The notes beneath the pieces were generated by a model. It was not told where the DNA came from, did no database searches, and saw nothing but the letters and a program-made list of their open reading frames with translations. Shown piece after piece: positions 5,055 to 10,043 of a stretch of 12,435 nt of DNA (position 1 is its first letter; the number at the start of each line of letters is the position of its first letter). A program made the position numbers and the translations under genes. Source of the stretch: Candidatus Uhrbacteria bacterium RIFCSPHIGHO2_02_FULL_57_19 (GTDB lineage: Bacteria > Patescibacteriota > Patescibacteriia > 2-12-FULL-57-11). The DNA lies in the NCBI GenBank assembly GCA_001791115.1, contig MGDZ01000029.1, forward strand, positions 1 through 12,435. Reading direction: 5' to 3'.

Positions 5055-6333
5055 ATTTTCGCTTTACGGACACCGGCAGGGCATGGTGGAAGCCGGAGAC
5101 GTGGCGCTTGAGGATCATTCCGAGCGTCACCAGTGGTTCCACGGTGCGCTCACCGTAGCGGTCGTTCACCTCGTCGGCAGCGTCAATCAGCGCGACACGG
5201 CGACGGTCCGCTGGGAATAGCGGGATCTGTCCGCGGTGGCTGATTTCCGAAACGTGCACGCCCAGGAGCCGGGCGGGTCGGGTGCCGACGAGCGGTCTCG
5301 CAAGCTTCCAGGCGGCGCGGAAGATCTCGAGGCCGTCATCGGTGAAGTTTTTTCGCATCATCCCCTCGCCCGTGCCGGAGAAATCATAGTAGCGGACGTA
5401 GACGCCGATGTGCCGTCCGGAAAATCCCTCACGCCGCATGCGGCGGGCGACTTTCTCCGCGAGGGCGAAGAGCGTCTTTCGCAGGATTTCGCGGTCGGTG
5501 ACATCCGCGGGCATGGTGTAGGAGTGGCCGAAGGACTTGGGTGAATCCACGACCGAGATGACCGGCGAGGGATCCTCGCCGTTTCCCATCAGATGGAGTT
5601 TCGTGCCCGCGACCGGCCCGAACTCGTCAATGAGCGCTCCTACCGGCGCGCGGCCGAGCTCCTCGATCGTCGTAATCCCGATCCGCTCGAGCCGAATCCG
5701 CAGCCGCTCGGCAATGCCGCAGAGCTCGGTGAGCGGCAGAGTCTTCGTAATCTCATCAAAGGTTTCAAAACGAACTCCCGGGTCTGATAGGCCTATTCGT
5801 ACGAATAGGCCGGTGGAGGATGAGGATTTGGAGAGGACGACGATTCCGTCCGGTTTTTGTAGATCCGAAGCAAGTTTGGCCAGGAGTTTGTTTTCCGCAA
5901 TACCGATCGAGGCCGTGATGCACTCGCCGAGCTCGCGGCGCATGTCGGCTTTGATCATCCGGGCCATCTTCACCGGACCGCCGTAGCGCTCGTGCCAGTC
6001 CGTGACGTCCAAAAACGCCTCGTCCACGGAGAAGACCTCGACTTCGTCGGTATAGCGGCGGAAGATATCCAGGAACCGATTGGTGGTTTCGACCACCGCG
6101 TCCATGTCGCCATCCACGATGATCAGTTCGGGACAGAGCCGGAGCGCCTCGTACGCGCTCATGGCCGTCTTGACCCCGCGCTTCTTCGCCTCCCGCGAAG
6201 CGGCGGCAATGATCCCGCGCGTACCCGGCTTGCCGCCCACTCCGATCGGCTTCCCGCGGAGCAGTGGGTTCATCTGCTGGGCCACGGAGGCGAAGTAAGA
6301 ATTCATGTCTATATGAAATATCACCCGGTTCAT
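5053..6333 (-). CDS. dinB: DNA polymerase IV (Y-family, DinB)
   Basis: DinB is an error-prone translesion DNA polymerase without proofreading, usually part of the damage response. The 426-aa product from ATG 6333 has the palm motif FHIDMNSYFASV with catalytic D9, the SVDEAF motif with D104/E105, SIGIAENKLLAKLASDLQKPDG (142-163), a thumb/HhH region (ELCGIAERLRIRLERIGITT) and a little-finger domain. The frame is open further upstream, but the start at 6333 matches the family and has GGAAGG just before it. It lies 7 bases after the 82-aa gene, so both are likely one operon. An insertion of roughly 15 residues (SKSSSSTGLFVRIGLSDPGV), encoded around a perfect palindrome, separates the palm from the thumb. 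No LexA-like box of the kind seen at lexA was found upstream. Confidence 0.95.
   Translation of the reverse strand: MNRVIFHIDMNSYFASVAQQMNPLLRGKPIGVGGKPGTRGIIAAASREAKKRGVKTAMSAYEALRLCPELIIVDGDMDAVVETTNRFLDIFRRYTDEVEVFSVDEAFLDVTDWHERYGGPVKMARMIKADMRRELGECITASIGIAENKLLAKLASDLQKPDGIVVLSKSSSSTGLFVRIGLSDPGVRFETFDEITKTLPLTELCGIAERLRIRLERIGITTIEELGRAPVGALIDEFGPVAGTKLHLMGNGEDPSPVISVVDSPKSFGHSYTMPADVTDREILRKTLFALAEKVARRMRREGFSGRHIGVYVRYYDFSGTGEGMMRKNFTDDGLEIFRAAWKLARPLVGTRPARLLGVHVSEISHRGQIPLFPADRRRVALIDAADEVNDRYGERTVEPLVTLGMILKRHVSGFHHALPVSVKRK
5790..5811. repeat. Perfect 22-bp palindrome read in frame in dinB
   Basis: Two inverted 11-base half sites GGCCTATTCGT, with no spacer. Read in the dinB frame it gives the residues GLFVRIG (175-181), in the linker between the palm and thumb. 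Looks like a dispersed palindromic repeat rather than conserved protein sequence. Confidence 0.9.
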
Positions 6334-6340
6334 ATCCTTC

Positions 6341-6589
6341 CTATTCCGTTGCGTACTCGACGAGGCGCCACTCGAGGGACTCGGTGTCGAAGCGGAGTTT
6401 CCAGAAATTGGCATCGTCCGAGCAGGAGAAGGTGAAGACGCGCGACCGGCCTTCGCGCGAGCCGTGGATGAGATTCACGCGCTTCACCTCGAACATCCGG
6501 TTCCCCCAGCGGAACTTCCACGGTTTCACCGTGCCGCCCCGAAAGGCGACAAGCACGGAGATGGGATCGTTGGCGATGGAGGAGGGCAT
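6341..6589 (-). CDS. Small DinB-partner protein, unknown function (82 aa)
   Basis: A small soluble protein directly upstream of dinB, stop and dinB start 7 bases apart, so it is probably translated from the same transcript. It contains alternating beta-strand-like segments rich in aromatic and basic residues (VKPWKFRWGNRMFEVKRVN, FTFSCSDDANFWKLRF, LEWRLVEY). From memory, small proteins of this style sit next to dinB in Patescibacteria, but I cannot verify this and the function is unknown. A role as an accessory factor of the polymerase or of its DNA binding is an inference from the operon. The ATG at 6589 lacks a clear Shine-Dalgarno, and an alternative start shortly inside is possible. Confidence 0.8.
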   Translation of the reverse strand: MPSSIANDPISVLVAFRGGTVKPWKFRWGNRMFEVKRVNLIHGSREGRSRVFTFSCSDDANFWKLRFDTESLEWRLVEYATE

Positions 6590-6597
6590 AGTGATGG

Positions 6598-6751
6598 AGT
6601 GATGGAGGACGTGCGTCTTCGTTGCTCGGAAACTCGGATCCCCCCTTCGCGAGGGGGGACCGCGCTTGCGATCCTCGGCCGCAATCGTACAGAGATCGCT
6701 CGCGCTTCCTCAAACAACCCGAGCTTCCTCAGTCGCGCATCCTCCATCACT
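6598..6751. repeat. MITE-like unit with 18-bp terminal inverted repeats
   Basis: The ends AGTGATGGAGGACGTGCG (6598-6615) and the complement of 6734-6751 match at 16 of 18 positions. Inside is a strong hairpin TCCCCCC (6639-6645) / GGGGGGA (6653-6659). No protein-coding content is convincing. It lies directly upstream of the 82-aa/dinB operon and may supply its promoter. Confidence 0.55.
6684..6713 (-). promoter_or_regulatory. Weak candidate promoter for the dinB operon
   Basis: Minus strand TTGAGG (6713-6708), 18-base spacer, TACGAT (6689-6684). Each hexamer matches the consensus at four of six positions. It would lie inside the inverted-repeat unit. Confidence 0.25.
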
Positions 6752-7090
6752 TGGAGAGGGGGGAGGGATTAGGGGCTGGTGAGTCGCGGAGCGAGGACGA
6801 CGGGAAGGATAATCGCGCGACGCCGCTGGCGCATCAGTCGCTGATAGAAGCGGTGGAAACAGCCGGGGCTCATGCGGGCGCGGAGGCGCATCCGGCGAGT
6901 CCGATGGCTTTCGCGGAGGCGCTTGTAGGGAGGCCACGTGACAGTGCGTAGTGCGTAGTGAGTAGTGAGTAGTGCGCTGGTCGGATATCGCATATCGTTA
7001 GTGAGTAGTTAGTAGTGAGTAGTTGGTAGTTATGATTGGACTTTTTGGAGCATAGGTGAGAGAATAGAAAAGCCGCGGTTTCACTACTGT
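6752..7090. other. Non-coding or decayed stretch with simple repeats
   Basis: No confident gene. On the minus strand a short arginine-rich frame ends at 6769 and contains RLRESHRTRRMRLRARMSP, but it has no convincing start or ribosome binding site and may be a remnant. The right part is filled by the degenerate tandem repeats at 6942-7031. Confidence 0.5.
6942..7031. repeat. Degenerate tandem repeats (AGTGCGT / AGTGAGT / AGTAGT type)
   Basis: Two blocks, 6942-6974 and 6998-7031, of 6- to 8-base units related to AGTGAGTAGT, separated by a short stretch containing two copies of ATATCG. No CRISPR-like repeat/spacer structure. Confidence 0.75.
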
Positions 7091-7097
7091 GGCGCTT

Positions 7098-7140
7098 GAA
7101 GACACCGTAACTCTTCCAAGGGGCGCGGTGTCTTCTTTTT
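7098..7140 (+). terminator. Orphan intrinsic terminator on the plus strand
   Basis: Perfect 10-bp stem GAAGACACCG (7098-7107) / CGGTGTCTTC (7126-7135), 18-base loop, then T5. No plus-strand gene precedes it within several hundred bases; on the minus strand no T-run follows, so it is not the lexA terminator. It could end a small RNA or antisense transcript. Confidence 0.7.
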
Positions 7141-7146
7141 GTTATG

Positions 7147-7195
7147 AACGCAGATTACGCGGATTATTGAGGACGCGGATTGTGCGGATCGATCA
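7147..7195. repeat. Degenerate GCGGATT-type direct repeats
   Basis: Four to five imperfect copies of CGCGGATTA (CGCAGATTA, CGCGGATTA, CGCGGATTG, TGCGGATCG) within about 50 bases just downstream of lexA. Related copies occur at 4630-4667 after the ftsL terminator. Confidence 0.6.
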
Positions 7196-7229
7196 GCGGA
7201 ATCCGTTCAGAATCAGCATAATCAGCGCT

Positions 7230-7850
7230 TCAGGCGACGCGGAATTGGCGGATGACGGCGCAGACCACGCCCTGAATCGACAAGTCGTTCGGTTTGACGT
7301 AGATCGGTTTCATCTCGCTGTTCGCGGGCTGAAGCCGGATGCGTCCGGACTCGCGATAGAAGCGCTTGAGCGTCGCGTAGGCGTTGTCCATGAGCGCCAC
7401 CACCACATCGCCGTTCTTGGGACTCGGGTTCCGCTCCACCACCACATAGTCGCCGTCCAGAATCCCATCCTCGATCATGGAACGGCCTTTCACTCTCAAG
7501 ACGTACGAGTTCATCCCGTCCACCACGAGCTTTGCTGGCACGGCCATGGTTTCCTTCTCCTCGATTGCCTCGATCGGCGCCCCGGCAGTGATAAGCCCGA
7601 CGAGCGGGAGGACGAGTGCCCGGTCAAAACGGAGGAGCGACGGAACGACTTCGATCGGCGAGCCGTCCCCGTCGTTCGATTTCAGATACCCCTTCTCGCG
7701 CAGGCGCTCCACGTGCTCGTGCACCGTGGCAGGGGAGGAGAGGTCGAGGGCCTCGGCGATCTGGCGGTGGGAGGGGGTGAAGCCGTCCTCTTTGAGGGTC
7801 CTGATGATGTAGTCGAGGATCTCTTTCTGTTTTTTGGTGAGGGGGCCCAT
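7230..7850 (-). CDS. lexA: LexA, SOS repressor and self-cleaving protease
   Basis: LexA represses damage-response genes and cleaves itself when RecA filaments form on single-stranded DNA. The 206-aa product has an N-terminal winged helix-turn-helix (about 1-65, GFTPSHRQIAEALDLSSPATVHEHVERL), the Ala89-Gly90 cleavage site in LITAGAPIEA, the catalytic Ser124 in VKGRSMIEDG and Lys162 in ATLKRFY, and the usual end with VVCAVIRQFR. All residues needed for self-cleavage are present. The start at 7850 gives a family-typical N-terminus, though without a Shine-Dalgarno. The upstream direct repeat GTTC-N7-GTTC is a likely autoregulatory operator. Its presence with uvrA, uvrC and dinB fits a working SOS response. 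Confidence 0.97.
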   Translation of the reverse strand: MGPLTKKQKEILDYIIRTLKEDGFTPSHRQIAEALDLSSPATVHEHVERLREKGYLKSNDGDGSPIEVVPSLLRFDRALVLPLVGLITAGAPIEAIEEKETMAVPAKLVVDGMNSYVLRVKGRSMIEDGILDGDYVVVERNPSPKNGDVVVALMDNAYATLKRFYRESGRIRLQPANSEMKPIYVKPNDLSIQGVVCAVIRQFRVA

Positions 7851-7863
7851 AGAAAGGGATTAG

Positions 7864-7872
7864 TTATCCACA
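7864..7872 (+). promoter_or_regulatory. DnaA box TTATCCACA at the lexA transcript start
   Basis: Exact match, the third in this window. Located between the lexA -10 (7889-7884) and the start codon (7850), close to the expected transcript start. Confidence 0.45.
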
Positions 7873-7883
7873 TGTATAGGAAT

Positions 7884-7912
7884 AGTATATCCCGAACGAA
7901 AACCGAACGCAA
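7884..7912 (-). promoter_or_regulatory. lexA promoter
   Basis: Minus strand TTGCGT (7912-7907), 17-base spacer, TATACT (7889-7884). A separate TTGACA at 7923-7918 is too far from this -10 (28 bases). The spacer holds the LexA-type direct repeat. Confidence 0.6.
7894..7908 (-). promoter_or_regulatory. LexA-type operator, direct repeat GTTC-N7-GTTC
   Basis: The minus strand reads GTTCGGTTTTCGTTC, a perfect GTTC-N7-GTTC, part of a CGTTCGG direct repeat with 11-base period. This is the known LexA box form of Alphaproteobacteria, not the palindromic CTGT-N8-ACAG or GAAC-N4-GTTC types. It lies between -35 and -10 of lexA. Confidence 0.65.
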
Positions 7913-8007
7913 TACTTTGTCAAGGGATTAGGGACTAGGCACGAGGAACTGGGGCGGGATTGACGGGTTCGGTTGTTCGTGCTACTGCTGAGGAAGGAGG
8001 TAGTACA

Positions 8008-8493
8008 TTGGTTGATCCATCTCGGAAGGGCGCCCGGCTGTCCTGCGAAGCTGGACGACGGGTGCCCGCATCGCTCATTTCCATCCCGGTTCTCGCCGTC
8101 GTTCTCCTCATCGCGACGCACGCCGCCGCCGACGGGGGAGGGGCAGACGGCATCTACTTCACGGCCGCCTACATCGTAGGATCGGTGCTGGCCATCGGGT
8201 ACAAGACCCTCGTGGCCTGCGTGAAGTACGTGTCCCTCAGGGTCTTCCGCCTGGGGATGCTGCTCTACCCGATGTTTCTGGCGATACTCATCGCCATCCC
8301 CACGGTGTTCTACGCGCTGCCGCACCTCGGGCCGCCGTCGGGGAAGTTCGCGCCGGACATGATCTACGCGTTCCTCACCACCTACACCATCTTCGACATC
8401 ACCGGGGACGCGTTCAAACTCACCGGGATCATGACCGACTACTTTCGGAGGAAAGGCGGCGGGGATGCGACGGACGGAGAGAAGGACGCGTGA
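8008..8493 (+). CDS. Small multi-pass membrane protein, unknown function
   Basis: The start is set to TTG 8008 because GGAAGGAGG lies seven bases before it; the frame is open further up without a ribosome binding site. The 161-aa product has a short basic N-terminus, hydrophobic segments at about 21-41, 48-70 and 84-104 and a weaker one at about 118-136, and a hydrophilic C-tail (YFRRKGGGDATDGEKDA). No known family motif is seen; it is likely an inner-membrane protein. Codon use is clearly protein-like. It is divergent from lexA and ends in a terminator. The DNA of its C-tail plus terminator is repeated at 9833-9922, after cfa. Confidence 0.8.
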   Translation: MVDPSRKGARLSCEAGRRVPASLISIPVLAVVLLIATHAAADGGGADGIYFTAAYIVGSVLAIGYKTLVACVKYVSLRVFRLGMLLYPMFLAILIAIPTVFYALPHLGPPSGKFAPDMIYAFLTTYTIFDITGDAFKLTGIMTDYFRRKGGGDATDGEKDA

Positions 8494-8536
8494 ACGAGGA
8501 ACAGGTTTGTGGGCCACCCGGCCCCCTTTTTTTGTT
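8446..8536 (+). repeat. Direct repeat copy A (gene tail plus terminator)
   Basis: About 91 bases that match 9833-9922 at roughly 90 percent by eye. It covers the last 15 codons of the membrane protein gene and the following terminator. The two copies bracket cfa. Confidence 0.9.
8511..8533 (+). terminator. Terminator of the membrane protein gene
   Basis: GGGCC (8511-8515) / GGCCC (8520-8524), loop ACCC, then CC and T7. Confidence 0.85.
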
Positions 8537-8581
8537 CGGCGTGCATTCGCCGGCGTTTAAGTCTGCTCTGGCCTCGGACAT

Positions 8582-8611
8582 TTGAACACTAACTCACCGA
8601 GGTTATATACT
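8582..8611 (+). promoter_or_regulatory. Candidate cfa promoter
   Basis: TTGAAC (8582-8587), 18-base spacer, TATACT (8606-8611), in an AT-rich island 32 bases before the start codon. A 7-bp dyad AGATGAC (8613-8619) / GTCATCT (8645-8651) in the short leader encloses the start codon. Confidence 0.5.
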
Positions 8612-8642
8612 TAGATGACCTCTTATATATTAAGCAGCTAAG

Positions 8643-9773
8643 ATGTCATCTCTCGCGCGGGATAATTTGGAACGACGAGTTCGGGGTTTGTTTGACGGGT
8701 CGGGAGTGGCGATCAACGGACCGCAGCCGTGGGATATTCAGGTTGGTGATGATCGTTTTTATGCCCGGGTGCTGGCCGACGGGTCGCTCGGCTTTGGCGA
8801 CTCCTACGTAGACGGTTGGTGGAACTGCGAGCGGATTGACGAACTGGCGGCGCGTCTGCTCCGCGCTGATATTCCGTCCAAGCTCCGTCCGAGCGTTGTC
8901 TTGATCAAGGATGCTCTTCTGGCGCGCCTGGTGAATCGCCAAAACAAGAGCCGCGTTTTCAGAAATGCGCAGGCCCACTACGATATCGGAAACGATCTCT
9001 ACCGGGCGATGCTCGACCGGCGCCTGACCTACTCGTGCGGCTACTGGAAGACGGCCGCCAGCCTCGACGAAGCGCAGGAAGCGAAACTTGACCTGGTCTG
9101 CCGGAAAATCGGGCTCGTGGCCGGCCAGTCGGTGCTCGACATCGGCTGCGGCTGGGGCAGTTTCGCCAAGTACGCGGCGGAGAAATACGGAGCGCGCGTG
9201 GTCGGCGTCACTGTCTCGGAAGAACAGCTGAAACTCGGACGCGAACTCTGCCGCGGGTTGCCCGTGGAACTGCGCCTTCAGGATTACCGGGACATTAAAG
9301 GGACGTTCGACCACGTCGTTTCCATCGGCATGGCCGAGCACGTGGGGTACAAAAACTACCGCGCCTTTTTTGAGGTCGCGCGCCGCTGTCTGGTCGATGA
9401 CGGCCTGTTCCTGCTCCATACCATCGGCGAGAACACAACGGCGCGCACCACCGATCCGTGGATCGGCAGATATATCTTCCCCAACTCGATGCTGCCGTCA
9501 GCCAAGCAGTTGGCGGAATCCTCTGAGGGGCTTCTGGTCATGGAAGACTGGCACAATTTCGGAAGCGATTATGACACGACGCTCATGGCCTGGCACCGGA
9601 ATTTCGAAGCTGGTTGGGACGGCCTCGCGGCGCGCTACGACGAGCGGTTCCGCCGGATGTGGCGTTATTACCTCCTGGTCTGCGCCGGCTCATTCCGTTC
9701 CCGATCGAACCAGCTCTGGCAGATCGTCTATTCAAAACGCGGCCTTCCCGGCGGGTACGCATCAATCCGCTAG
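8643..9773 (+). CDS. cfa: Cyclopropane-fatty-acyl-phospholipid synthase
   Basis: Cfa adds a methylene from SAM across the double bond of unsaturated acyl chains in membrane phospholipids, which stiffens and protects the membrane. The 376-aa product resembles E. coli Cfa along its whole length, including the N-terminal domain (GVAINGPQPWDI, GSLGFGDSYVDGWW at 48-60), HYDIGNDLY (112-120), YSCGYW (130-135), the SAM motif LDIGCGWGS (165-173) and WHNFGSDYDTTLMAW (303-317). The residues that bind bicarbonate in E. coli (C139, E239, H266, I268, Y317) are all present here as C132, E232, H259, I261 and Y310. The ATG at 8643 matches the family; no Shine-Dalgarno is seen. It lies alone between two copies of a direct repeat, which suggests gain or movement as a cassette. 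Confidence 0.96.
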   Translation: MSSLARDNLERRVRGLFDGSGVAINGPQPWDIQVGDDRFYARVLADGSLGFGDSYVDGWWNCERIDELAARLLRADIPSKLRPSVVLIKDALLARLVNRQNKSRVFRNAQAHYDIGNDLYRAMLDRRLTYSCGYWKTAASLDEAQEAKLDLVCRKIGLVAGQSVLDIGCGWGSFAKYAAEKYGARVVGVTVSEEQLKLGRELCRGLPVELRLQDYRDIKGTFDHVVSIGMAEHVGYKNYRAFFEVARRCLVDDGLFLLHTIGENTTARTTDPWIGRYIFPNSMLPSAKQLAESSEGLLVMEDWHNFGSDYDTTLMAWHRNFEAGWDGLAARYDERFRRMWRYYLLVCAGSFRSRSNQLWQIVYSKRGLPGGYASIR

Positions 9774-9832
9774 CGCCGGCGTTCGTTGGCCGCGTAAGAG
9801 CGGCTATTGTCCCGAACCGGAAACGCGCGCGC

Positions 9833-9922
9833 CGGAGGAAAGGCGGCGGGGATGCGACGGACGATCAGAAGGACGTGTGACGGAGGAACAGGTTCGCGGG
9901 CCACCCGGCCCCTTTTTTTGTT
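9833..9922 (+). repeat. Direct repeat copy B after cfa
   Basis: Matches 8446-8536. In the frame of the copied gene tail it reads RRKGGGDATDDQKDV and stop, against FRRKGGGDATDGEKDA in copy A, so it is a fragment of the end of a membrane-protein gene or of a duplicated terminator. It directly follows cfa (60 bases after its stop) and supplies its terminator. Confidence 0.9.
9898..9919 (+). terminator. Terminator of cfa (within repeat copy B)
   Basis: GGGCC (9898-9902) / GGCCC (9907-9911), loop ACCC, then C and T7. Confidence 0.85.
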
Positions 9923-9941
9923 TCCCGGCGTACGCCGCGGC

Positions 9942-9970
9942 TTGACATTACACATTTTCTTTGGTACTTT
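9942..9970 (+). promoter_or_regulatory. Promoter of the radical SAM gene
   Basis: Perfect TTGACA (9942-9947), 17-base spacer, TACTTT (9965-9970). The expected leader is about 65 bases. Directly after it CATTGCTTG occurs at 9971-9979 and again at 9991-9999, a 20-base period that could be an operator. Confidence 0.75.
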
Positions 9971-10043
9971 CATTGCTTGCTCTTTGACACCATTGCTTGA
10001 AGTTCTAAGGAAACAGCCACTTCCAACGCGGAGGTACGCACGA

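Noticed and set aside
6769..6993. Arginine-rich minus-strand small gene
   Set aside because: No ribosome binding site, its N-terminal part is read from simple repeats, and no recognisable family; possibly a remnant.
6942..7031. CRISPR-like array
   Set aside because: Repeat units are only 6-8 bases, degenerate and contiguous, with no unique spacers of regular length.
7089..7931. Long plus-strand open frame opposite lexA
   Set aside because: Shadow of lexA, which has all family motifs.
7864..8517. Minus-strand open frame of over 200 codons opposite the membrane protein
   Set aside because: Crosses the lexA promoter and a terminator; the composition is a shadow of the plus-strand gene, which has a ribosome binding site and membrane helices.
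9807..10043. N-terminal extension of the radical SAM frame
   Set aside because: It runs through a terminator and the promoter, and a good ribosome binding site supports ATG 10044.
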